DNA of 22,750 nt from CAMCXT01 sp046302715. GTDB taxonomy: Bacteria; Bacteroidota; Bacteroidia; M30B66. Where the stretch lies: positions 1 to 22,750 of the forward strand of contig JBKCHQ010000179.1 of assembly GCA_046302715.1 (NCBI GenBank), in the 5' to 3' direction. Positions within the stretch are counted from its first letter, which is position 1; every line of letters starts with the position of its first letter. Made by a program: the position numbers and the translations under genes. Shown here piece by piece: positions 16,485-22,750 of this stretch. The notes under the pieces are model-generated. The model saw only the letters and a list, made by a program, of their open reading frames with translations, did not search any database and had not been told where the DNA came from.

Positions 16485-17789
16485 TGTATTGCATTAATTT
16501 TAGTGTTTAATGCTTCAATACTGCTTAATGCGCAGGAAGCAATAAATAATCAGGCTTTGTTTTTATCTGCGTCAGGTGATTTTATTGCTTTCAAAGGCGA
16601 TAATATTCGGCAGTCGCTCTCGGCATCGCATGTACTATATTCCTTAGGTTTGGGATACCGAATGGGCCGGTTTTTACCACAAGTTTCATTTCGGTATTCA
16701 AATATAGAGGTGAGTTCACCCGCTGCATCAGGGCGTTTTAACTTTAAAACTCAGTTGGGTGGTGGCGACTTTATGTGCGGGTACCTTGCATATTCAAATG
16801 ATAAATTAGATGTAGTTCCTTCGCTGGGTGCGGGTTATGCGCTTTTTTCGACCTATACCGATGTTCAAGATAGACTTGGCATGCCTTATTATTATTGGAA
16901 CGACGGTAGCTTACGGTCTTTGCCCGAAAATGTAGCGAATATTGAAACAGCTCAGCTATTAAAGCGAGATTACCGCTACGAAACTAAAGTTTTGTCGAAT
17001 AAGAATACTGTGTATTTTCCGGTTTCACTTGGATTTACGTTTAAAATGAACGCTCATGTTAGTTGTAATGCGGCATTTTCGACCTTATTTCTTCAATCCG
17101 ATTATGTCGATAATTCTACCCAAAACTCGGGTTGGGATTATATGACATCGGTGTCGTTTGGACTGGGTTACACATTTAACGGAGTTTATAAAAAGCAGAA
17201 TCAAAAAGCCAACGAACGTTATGCCGATGTTGATTTCAATTCGCTTTGGAACACCGACGAAGATGGCGATGGTGTTACAGATCGAATAGATCAATGTTAT
17301 GGCACCCCTGCCGGAATTGCTGTAGATGCATTTGGTTGTGCACCCGATACCGATGCTGACGGCGTGGCGGATTATAAAGATGCAGAGGTCAACAGTGCCC
17401 CCAACGCAAAAGTTAGGAGCAATGGTAAGGCCTATACCGATGCCGAGCTTCAGGCGCAATATCGTGATTCAATTGGCTTGTTTGGTTCGGTTTTGCGCAA
17501 GGTGCATAAAAAGTCTAGACCTTATCCCATTCGCAAATACATTCCACTCGAAAATTACAAGCGCTACGAAGATTTATTGTTGATGCATCCAGAATGGGAA
17601 CCTCCCGTTATTCGGGCAAAAGCAGATTTGCCTCAAGAATTAAAAGTGTTTGATATTAATAATGATCGGAAAATAACGATTGCGGAGTTGGAACTTTACA
17701 TTGATGATGTTTTTGATCAACCTAACAACGCTAAGGAAAAACTTGAAATATACCAAAAGGCTAAAAAATATGTGCTTGAAAAGCAATAG
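16467..17789 (+). CDS. Outer-membrane beta-barrel protein with thrombospondin type 3 repeats and C-terminal EF-hand
   Basis: A 440-residue protein read from GTG 16467, chosen because a clean signal peptide starts there (KFRAQCIALILVFNAS, cleavage near LLNAQ at 23); the frame is open back to 16272, but that part lies inside trpG on the other strand. Residues about 28-240 alternate like an eight-strand OmpA-type barrel (GLGYRMGRFLPQVSFRY, FGLGYTFNGVY). Residues 263-305 are Ca-binding thrombospondin type 3 repeats (DEDGDGVTD, DTDADGVAD). Instead of the usual OmpA domain, the C-terminus has a linker and a canonical EF-hand loop with ligands Asp396, Asn398, Asp400, Lys402 (carbonyl), Thr404 and Glu407. 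Probably a calcium-stabilised surface or periplasmic scaffold (inference). Its end overlaps the next gene by 20 bases. Confidence 0.82.
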   Translation: MKFRAQCIALILVFNASILLNAQEAINNQALFLSASGDFIAFKGDNIRQSLSASHVLYSLGLGYRMGRFLPQVSFRYSNIEVSSPAASGRFNFKTQLGGGDFMCGYLAYSNDKLDVVPSLGAGYALFSTYTDVQDRLGMPYYYWNDGSLRSLPENVANIETAQLLKRDYRYETKVLSNKNTVYFPVSLGFTFKMNAHVSCNAAFSTLFLQSDYVDNSTQNSGWDYMTSVSFGLGYTFNGVYKKQNQKANERYADVDFNSLWNTDEDGDGVTDRIDQCYGTPAGIAVDAFGCAPDTDADGVADYKDAEVNSAPNAKVRSNGKAYTDAELQAQYRDSIGLFGSVLRKVHKKSRPYPIRKYIPLENYKRYEDLLLMHPEWEPPVIRAKADLPQELKVFDINNDRKITIAELELYIDDVFDQPNNAKEKLEIYQKAKKYVLEKQ

Positions 17790-18225
17790 GCATTGGATAC
17801 TTGTTATTCTGTTTTTTACCTCATTGGTAAGTACCACGATGAGCCAGCAGTTAAAATTGGACGCCGGAAAAGTTATGCGTCCCGGACTGAGTTCTGTATT
17901 AAGCCTAAAAATTGTACGTAACAACATTTCGGGGCCGGTACGCTGCGTTGTTGATTTACCAAAGGATTGGCAACTCGAAAAATATTACCTAAATGATTTT
18001 GTTCGTATTGATCAAAAAGGAACGAAAGCCACGGTGAGCTGGCTCGAGTTTCCGATGATGGATACTTTGATTTACGACGTGCAGGTATATGTACCTCAGG
18101 ACCAATCTCAAAATTTGGTTCAGATGAGTGCCACGCTTTATTATTTTGATCCTACAGGTAAGCTGGTGGCAATTCGCGCCAATGACCTCAGTGTGCGGGT
18201 AATGAAGTATTTTTCACGCTTTTAA
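17770..18225 (+). CDS. Small secreted beta-sandwich-like protein
   Basis: A 151-residue protein starting at ATG 17770, inside the last 20 bases of the upstream EF-hand gene; the reading frame is open further back but without a signal. The signal peptide is RHWILVILFFTSLVST, cleaved near SQQ (about 26). The mature part is beta-rich (SLKIVRNNISGPVRCVVDLP, KATVSWLEFP, LIYDVQVYVPQ), resembling cohesin-like or PKD-like sandwiches seen in Bacteroidota surface proteins; the family is not one I can name. The overlap suggests coupling with the barrel protein, so the two may form an envelope complex. The stop codon shares TTAA with the convergent VWA gene. Confidence 0.75.
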   Translation: MCLKSNRHWILVILFFTSLVSTTMSQQLKLDAGKVMRPGLSSVLSLKIVRNNISGPVRCVVDLPKDWQLEKYYLNDFVRIDQKGTKATVSWLEFPMMDTLIYDVQVYVPQDQSQNLVQMSATLYYFDPTGKLVAIRANDLSVRVMKYFSRF

Positions 18226-20312
18226 TACGAACCAAATCTGCGTCTTAACGCCCATTCGAGGGTAATTAAGGCGAGCAGCAGGAAAAACACCCATGCTAGA
18301 CTAATAGGTTCTTCAAGCCTGTTTTCGCTGTGCGATACGGGTTTAATGTCTTCGTTTTTACGAATTAAGTCAACAAGTGATGCCATAGCTGATGGCATTA
18401 CCATTTTTCCGCTGTTGCGTGTGGCTAAGGTATTTAATAGGGTATGGTCGGCTGTAGTTTGAGCGAATTCGGCAACAATGGCACGAACCATAAATTTACC
18501 CGATTCTTTATAGGTTACCCCCCCAACATTGGTGCTGGCTTCGTAACGATATTCACCCGCCGGAAACATACCAATATCCAATCTATAGGCTTGCGCCGTT
18601 CTGCTAAAGGTAAATGGGAATTTTTTTCCTTTTTCATCAAATACATTTAACGAAACATCCGGTGTATTGATTAATTCGTAGGATGCATTGTAAACTTCAG
18701 CCTCGAAGGTAATAGGTTCATTTTCGGCAAACGAATTTTTAGTAATCACTCTAAGATTCTTCTTCTCATTTCGGATGCTGAGATAATTAACAATGCGCGA
18801 AATAAAATCAGTAAATATGAGATGGCTTTGTTTCTGTTGGAAGATATTTAATTTCCAACGCCAAATGCCTTCAGCACACATCACTGCAATTTTTTGTCCT
18901 GGCGCCGTGCTAAATGCAAATAGTGGGTAATTGGTTTCTACCGAACCAATTTTTTGCTGCATCCAGATAGCCGATAAATTACTGGAATTTACAGACGCAT
19001 TGGGCGCCTGAAGCGGATCAAGTCTATCTTGAATTTCGGTCCATTCGGTCGGTTGGGTAAACAGCGAAAAATCGTTTTTAAAACGTGCCGAAACATCGTT
19101 GCTGCCCCCTCTTGAAGGATTAAACTGTACAAGATTCTGAATCTTATTTAATTCCTGCAGTTGATTGTTTTGCCCAACAACAAACCACAACGATATATTT
19201 TCTTCTCTGCTCTGATTAATTAGGGTTGAAATATTTTGGGTACGCGAAGGAAGCTGGTGCAATATTATCAAGCTGTATCCTTTAACGCTACCTTTAAAAT
19301 CTGAGGCAAGGTTAACATCAGCTTCATATTTACCGGTGAGTTGCAGAGCGCTTCGTATGGCAGCCACATCAGGATGCGGCGCATCAGCTACAATGAGCAC
19401 TTTTTGACGCCCATCGAGCACTTCAACATAAAAATCAAAGGCATTATTTATAGTGGTGGTTTCGCCCGAAACACTTGTAAGAACAGCCCGATAGCGATGT
19501 ACACCGGGAGCATCAGCCTTTATCTGGAAATTGTTCTGCTGGTAAAATGAATTTCCGATAATTGAAATCTCTCGAGATTCAAGCATTTGAGCGTCCTTAA
19601 AAAGTTGTAAGGATGATCGAGCTCCTCCTAATTTATCGGCATGTATGTGAACTTCAACCGGAAATGTATTCCCCAAATAGGTGATTTGATTATGCACTAC
19701 TTTGCTAATCCTCAAATCTTTTTGAATGGATGTATCGCCCAAAGCCACCGTGTAAATGGGTGCTTTTAGGTCATTGCGCACATACAAAGGGCTTATACCT
19801 TTATTGTATATGCCATCGGTGGCTAAAATTACAGCGCCCACATTTCGGTTTACAAATTGATTGTTGAGCTCTTTTAAAGCGCCTGCTATGTCTGATTCTT
19901 TCCCGTTAAACTTAAGGGAATAATTGGCATCTACTCGGTTTGAAAAACTAAACTTACGAAATTCAAACTCCGAACCCAGCTCTTTCTCAAGAGTTTCGAT
20001 CTGTTGTGTATATTGTTTTTTATAATAAGCACTGTCTTTAGTAGCGGTGATGGAAGCCGAATTATCCTGCAGTAAAACAATGATGGGCTTTTCAACAGTA
20101 CGTTGGATAAATCTAAGTAGGGGAGCGAATAGTAAAAAACAAATAAGGCTAACAAAAATAAAACGTGTTAGAAAAAGAATTCTAACTATGGTTTTACCAG
20201 CATCTCCTAAGATCCGGTCTTTGCGATACAGCATAAAGGCATATCCCGCACCCACAAGCAAGCAGGCCATGAAATACCAAAACGGATACTGACTAACAAC
20301 TTCAAATTTCAT
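18222..20312 (-). CDS. Membrane VWA-domain protein
   Basis: A 696-residue membrane protein. Start ATG 20312-20310 gives an N-terminus with two transmembrane helices (about 10-28 and 45-67) directly before a von Willebrand A-type domain; the open frame continues 16 codons upstream into fabG. The VWA domain has a MIDAS-like DNSAS (83-87) after a hydrophobic strand (IIVLLQ) and ATDGIYNKG about 100 residues later. A long beta-rich periplasmic part follows, and a third helix (about 672-689) precedes a basic tail (RRRFGSY). It resembles the Bat/VWA-type membrane proteins of Bacteroidota, but there is no MoxR ATPase or bat cluster here. Function unknown. It is 26 bases downstream of fabG. Confidence 0.82.
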   Translation of the reverse strand: MKFEVVSQYPFWYFMACLLVGAGYAFMLYRKDRILGDAGKTIVRILFLTRFIFVSLICFLLFAPLLRFIQRTVEKPIIVLLQDNSASITATKDSAYYKKQYTQQIETLEKELGSEFEFRKFSFSNRVDANYSLKFNGKESDIAGALKELNNQFVNRNVGAVILATDGIYNKGISPLYVRNDLKAPIYTVALGDTSIQKDLRISKVVHNQITYLGNTFPVEVHIHADKLGGARSSLQLFKDAQMLESREISIIGNSFYQQNNFQIKADAPGVHRYRAVLTSVSGETTTINNAFDFYVEVLDGRQKVLIVADAPHPDVAAIRSALQLTGKYEADVNLASDFKGSVKGYSLIILHQLPSRTQNISTLINQSREENISLWFVVGQNNQLQELNKIQNLVQFNPSRGGSNDVSARFKNDFSLFTQPTEWTEIQDRLDPLQAPNASVNSSNLSAIWMQQKIGSVETNYPLFAFSTAPGQKIAVMCAEGIWRWKLNIFQQKQSHLIFTDFISRIVNYLSIRNEKKNLRVITKNSFAENEPITFEAEVYNASYELINTPDVSLNVFDEKGKKFPFTFSRTAQAYRLDIGMFPAGEYRYEASTNVGGVTYKESGKFMVRAIVAEFAQTTADHTLLNTLATRNSGKMVMPSAMASLVDLIRKNEDIKPVSHSENRLEEPISLAWVFFLLLALITLEWALRRRFGSY

Positions 20313-20338
20313 GGAAAATAAGGCAAGTGCTTGAATAA

Positions 20339-21085
20339 TTACATTCGCATGCCACCGCAAACATTAATGATTTGACCAGTAACGTATGCCGAAAGGTCAG
20401 AAGCTAGAAAAAGAGCCGTATTGGCAACATCCAAGGGACTGCCACCACGCTTAAGCGGAATGGCATCGGTCCAACCTTTGCGAACTTCTTCGCTGAGTTC
20501 GGCCGTCATTTCGGTTTCTATAAATCCGGGGGCAATGGCGTTGCATCGTATGTTACGCGAACCCAATTCTTGCGCTACCGATTTAGTAAATCCTTCGATG
20601 CCTGCCTTCGATGCGGCATAATTGGCCTGTCCGGCATTTCCACTACCGCCTACCACAGAACTCATATTTATGAATACTCCAAAGCGGTTTTTTAGCATGG
20701 GCTTAAGTGACGCTTTCGTAATATTAAAAACCGATTTAAGATTAGTTTGAATAACAGTATCCCATTGTTCTTCGCTCATTCGCATTAATAAGCCATCTTT
20801 GGTAATTCCGGCATTGTTTACCACAATGTGTAAATCGCCAAATTCAGTAATTATGGAATTAATGAGCTGATCGGCAGCAGCAAAGGAAGCGGCATCGGAG
20901 GCATAAGCTTTAGCATTTACCCCAAATGATTTTAATTCGTTTTCGAGTTCAAGCGCCTTATTGGCCGACGAAACATAAGTAAATGCAACGTTTGCGCCTT
21001 GTTCGGCAAATTTTAAGGCAATCCCTTTTCCGATACCCCGCGTAGCGCCGGTAATAAGTACTATTTTGTTCTCGAGTAATTTCAT
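20339..21085 (-). CDS. fabG: 3-oxoacyl-[acyl-carrier-protein] reductase
   Basis: A 248-residue short-chain dehydrogenase reducing 3-ketoacyl-ACP with NADPH in fatty-acid elongation. It has the full classical motif set: TGATRGIG cofactor loop (12-19), Asp64, NNAG (90-93), Asn115, the catalytic serine in NMSSVVG (142/143), Tyr156 and Lys160 in YAASK, and PGFIETEMT (186-194). NNAGITKDGLLMRMSEEQWD is characteristic of FabG rather than of other family members. The length is the family norm. It has a good promoter at 21105-21135 and is followed after 26 bases by the VWA gene, probably in one transcript. Start ATG 21085-21083. Confidence 0.96.
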   Translation of the reverse strand: MKLLENKIVLITGATRGIGKGIALKFAEQGANVAFTYVSSANKALELENELKSFGVNAKAYASDAASFAAADQLINSIITEFGDLHIVVNNAGITKDGLLMRMSEEQWDTVIQTNLKSVFNITKASLKPMLKNRFGVFINMSSVVGGSGNAGQANYAASKAGIEGFTKSVAQELGSRNIRCNAIAPGFIETEMTAELSEEVRKGWTDAIPLKRGGSPLDVANTALFLASDLSAYVTGQIINVCGGMRM

Positions 21086-21104
21086 AATGATTGTTTTTCG
21101 ACGT

Positions 21105-21135
21105 CAAACCTACATTAAAAAGAGGTAGCCGTCAA
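21105..21135 (-). promoter_or_regulatory. Promoter of fabG
   Basis: Minus strand TTG (21135-21133), 20 bases, then TAGGTTTG (21112-21105), matching the Bacteroidota -33/-7 pattern. The predicted start of transcription is about 21099, giving a leader of roughly 14 bases. Confidence 0.6.
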
Positions 21136-21163
21136 GCGCTAAACTTTAATAGTCGGCAAATTT

Positions 21164-21664
21164 TTAATCTTCATCGTGAGACCTTTCGGTATTTTGATCA
21201 TTTGATGGAACCGATAATGGCGTTGTTGCCTCCATTTCGGGGTGCCTGATATGTCCTCCCGAATGTGCTGTCCTGAAAAAAAAGAAGCAAATCACGAGAC
21301 TAAAAACAAGATTGAGCAGGTGTATATAAGTTGAAATTACCCTGCTACGCCAAATAAAGTAAAGGATGCATGCGGCAAATAATGCATGAAACGAGACCAA
21401 CCAAATGAGTAATTCGGCCATTTCTTCGTGCTCATGAATGAGATTATGCGAAACGTCAGCAAATGTTTCAATTTGTTCTTCAGCACCTTCGCCGGTAACA
21501 AAAGCAGGTATAGTAAAGATGCCTCCAAGCAGCGTTAAGGATAATCCACAAACATTAATCGTTTTGTTTTTTAAAATTAATCCAACGGAAAGTATAAGAA
21601 ATGCAATTACACTAGTAACTACTGGAAAATGATTTAAAACTAAATGATAATGCGAAGGCGTCAT
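21164..21664 (-). CDS. Four-helix membrane protein (DUF2231-like)
   Basis: A 166-residue inner-membrane protein with four hydrophobic helices (about 14-32, 36-58, 83-105, 112-130). The opening HLVLNHFP and the EHEEMAEL pairing between helices 2 and 3 resemble small DUF2231-type membrane proteins; the histidines in these motifs would suit heme or metal ligands, which is inference only. The tail has HSGGHIRHPEM and a polar, acidic end. No neighbouring gene hints at a role; fabG lies downstream after 78 bases on the same strand. Start ATG 21664-21662. Confidence 0.75.
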   Translation of the reverse strand: MTPSHYHLVLNHFPVVTSVIAFLILSVGLILKNKTINVCGLSLTLLGGIFTIPAFVTGEGAEEQIETFADVSHNLIHEHEEMAELLIWLVSFHALFAACILYFIWRSRVISTYIHLLNLVFSLVICFFFFRTAHSGGHIRHPEMEATTPLSVPSNDQNTERSHDED

Positions 21665-21685
21665 GTTACACGTATTTTATTTTTC

Positions 21686-21693
21686 CAAATATA
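21686..21693 (-). promoter_or_regulatory. Possible -7 element of the four-helix membrane protein gene
   Basis: Reads TATATTTG on the minus strand, matching TAnnTTTG, 21 bases before the ATG. No -33 TTG at the usual spacing. Confidence 0.3.
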
Positions 21694-21843
21694 GTCACAT
21701 ATTTCAACAGTAAAAATAAATTAGACCAACTGAATGTAACACGATCATTATAAAATTGTTTATCATGAAAAAAATACTTAAACATAGAGTTTTGTTTAAT
21801 TATGTATTTATAGAAATTAAATTTCATAAAAATCATATTTAAA

Positions 21844-21859
21844 GTATTTTATAAAATAC
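21844..21859. promoter_or_regulatory. 16-bp perfect palindrome, possible operator
   Basis: GTATTTTATAAAATAC is identical to its reverse complement across all 16 bases. It lies in the intergenic region before the AT-hook gene, about 60 bases upstream of that gene's predicted -33 element, so a dimeric regulator site is plausible. The AT-rich setting raises the chance of accidental palindromes. Confidence 0.4.
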
Positions 21860-21860
21860 G

Positions 21861-21885
21861 AAACGCGTTTTTTTATTTAAAAACG
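21861..21885. promoter_or_regulatory. Adjacent palindrome and hairpin
   Basis: AAACGCGTTT (21861-21870) is a 10-bp perfect palindrome; overlapping it, CGTTTTT (21866-21872) pairs with AAAAACG (21879-21885) around a six-base loop. It could be an operator or an AT-rich cruciform, possibly a rho-independent-like element. No gene ends close by, so a terminator is less likely. Confidence 0.3.
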
Positions 21886-21905
21886 TAAATTTATTTGCTG
21901 GTATT

Positions 21906-21936
21906 TTTGTAAGTATTAAAAATAAATTTATTTTTG
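21906..21936 (+). promoter_or_regulatory. Promoter of the AT-hook gene
   Basis: TTTG (21906-21909), 19 bases, then TATTTTTG (21929-21936): an exact match to the Bacteroidota consensus. The predicted start is near 21942, a leader of about 14 bases. The same octamer TATTTTTG also occurs at 21902-21909, so a second, upstream promoter is possible. Confidence 0.6.
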
Positions 21937-21955
21937 CTGAATTAAATCTGAAAAA

Positions 21956-22750
21956 ATGACACAAAACATTGCGTTTTCTGATGCAGAAATTAATGAACTC
22001 AGGAATTTCTACATTAATGAATTAAATTTGGCTGAAGACAGAGTGAAGAACATTCGTGCTATCTTATCAAAAATTGGAACTGCTCCTGCCAAAAAAAGAG
22101 GCAGGAAGGCAAAAGCTTCAAATTTAGCTTCAGAAATTCAAACATCTTCTTTACAATCGGCTCCAAAGCGCAGAGGTCGTCCAAAGAAAAATGCAGACGC
22201 TGCGGTAAAGCCTTCGGGGAAACGCCGTGGTAGGCCTTCGACAAAAAACGTTGATAATTCGGTAGTTCCTGCCAAAACGGGGAAACGCCGTGGTCCAAGA
22301 GTGAAAAAAGCTTTAGTTGGCATTGAGAACCTAATTAATAATGATACGAATGCGGCTGCGCCTACTGCTAAAAAAAGAGGCAGAAAACCAGGTTTAAAGT
22401 CAGTAATTTCCATCAATAACGATTCAGGTGCCAAGAAGCGTGGTCGCAAACCAGGCTCAGGGAAAAAGGCTGCAACAGCGGAGGCAACTAACAATGTAAT
22501 TGTTGCACAAAAAACCAGAGGACGCAAGCCTAGGGCTGCTAAATCAGCTGCGGCATCTGCCAGCAACGAAGTAACGCCTGAGAAGAAAACCAGAGGTCGC
22601 AAGAAAAATACCGCTCCAGCTTCAGTTGATAAAAATAAAGCCAATGGCAACACTGAAAGTACTGCTAAAACGTCAGCCAAAAAATCAACAAAAGCTCCAA
22701 AAGCAAAAACAGGTGTAAAAAAAGCGTCGAAGCCTAAAGCAGTGAAACCG
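21956..22750 (+). CDS. Multi-AT-hook, HMGA/histone H1-like DNA-binding protein (3' end beyond the window)
   Basis: At least 265 residues, open to the window edge from ATG 21956. Residues 1-41 (starting TQNIAFSDAEINELRNFY) are helical, charged and probably a dimerisation or protein-binding segment. The rest is disordered, very basic and rich in Lys, Ala, Thr and Ser. It has eight basic RG-type motifs: KKRGRKAK (46-53), KRRGRPKK (71-78), KRRGRPST (89-96), KRRGPRVKK (110-118, altered), KKRGRKPG (139-146 and 160-167), KTRGRKPR (186-193) and KTRGRKKN (211-218). From 240 it becomes a Lys/Ala-rich histone H1-like tail. RGR(P) cores bind the minor groove of AT-rich DNA in HMGA and Myxococcus CarD (established for those). 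A nucleoid or regulatory role here is inference. No enzyme domain is seen. Confidence 0.82.
   Translation, partial: MTQNIAFSDAEINELRNFYINELNLAEDRVKNIRAILSKIGTAPAKKRGRKAKASNLASEIQTSSLQSAPKRRGRPKKNADAAVKPSGKRRGRPSTKNVDNSVVPAKTGKRRGPRVKKALVGIENLINNDTNAAAPTAKKRGRKPGLKSVISINNDSGAKKRGRKPGSGKKAATAEATNNVIVAQKTRGRKPRAAKSAAASASNEVTPEKKTRGRKKNTAPASVDKNKANGNTESTAKTSAKKSTKAPKAKTGVKKASKPKAVKP
22091..22383 (+). repeat. Internal DNA repeats within the AT-hook coding sequence
   Basis: A 16-base block (22216-22231) recurs exactly at 22279-22294, 63 bases or 21 codons apart, covering the KRRG part of two adjacent hooks. A 14-base block (22091-22104) recurs exactly at 22370-22383, 93 codons apart. Both spacings keep the frame, so the hooks probably arose by duplication. 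Confidence 0.6.

Noticed and set aside
20313..20360. 16-codon extension of the VWA protein into fabG
   Set aside because: The extension has no family character and the first membrane helix follows directly after ATG 20312.
21765..21842. Possible 25-codon ORF (ATG 21765) upstream of the AT-hook gene
   Set aside because: Very short, Lys/Ile/Phe-rich as expected from AT-rich DNA, and with no promoter or conserved feature.
22138..22680. A 180-codon minus-strand reading frame opposite the AT-hook gene
   Set aside because: It is the complement of repetitive Lys/Arg codons, with Leu/Phe-rich low-complexity sequence and no family match; the plus strand has a promoter and clear motifs.

Overview
The window looks like chromosomal DNA of a member of the Bacteroidota. 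The reasons are: a protein with a type IX secretion (T9SS) C-terminal sorting tail; an OmpA protein with PorE-like domain order (TPR, PD40 propeller, carboxypeptidase-regulatory-like domains, OmpA); promoters of the TTG-N19/20-TAnnTTTG type typical of this phylum; almost no Shine-Dalgarno sequences; and moderately AT-rich DNA. I cannot place it below phylum level. I saw no rRNA, tRNA, CRISPR array, insertion sequence or phage genes.

Left part (1-5460, all minus strand). In order of transcription there is a LysR regulator, then a tight group made of a 7TM HisKA_3-type kinase-like protein with a degraded ATPase domain, a NarL/LuxR response regulator, a TPR histidine kinase with an apparently complete ATPase domain, and the start of an ATP-dependent DNA ligase that runs off the window. 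The last three are overlapping or separated by 4 bases, so a signalling module and a repair ligase appear to share a transcript.

Centre-left (5460-8073, plus strand). Divergent from LysR is an operon of long-form isocitrate dehydrogenase, an 82-residue coiled-coil protein and a DUF6671-type protein with four CxxC pairs; the last two overlap by ATGA. A perfect T-N11-A palindrome lies in the divergent promoter region.

Centre (8074-11588). This is accessory-looking: a small secreted protein, about 590 bases without an intact gene but with a possible decayed reading frame, a low-GC zeta-toxin-like P-loop kinase without a visible antitoxin, and a T9SS-exported propeller protein.

Centre-right (11589-18225). 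Peptide chain release factor 3, the large PorE-like OmpA protein and a lone TrpG/PabA glutamine amidotransferase lie on the minus strand. Divergent from trpG is a two-gene operon of an outer-membrane barrel with thrombospondin type 3 repeats and a C-terminal EF-hand, and a small secreted beta-sandwich-like protein.

Right part (18222-22750). A membrane VWA protein (converging on the previous operon so tightly that the two stops share TTAA) and fabG form a minus-strand pair, followed by a four-helix membrane protein. The window ends inside a plus-strand gene for a strongly basic protein with a short helical N-terminus and eight RGR-type AT-hook motifs, preceded by an AT-rich intergenic region carrying a 16-bp perfect palindrome and a good promoter. 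This HMGA-like protein is the most unusual item in the window.
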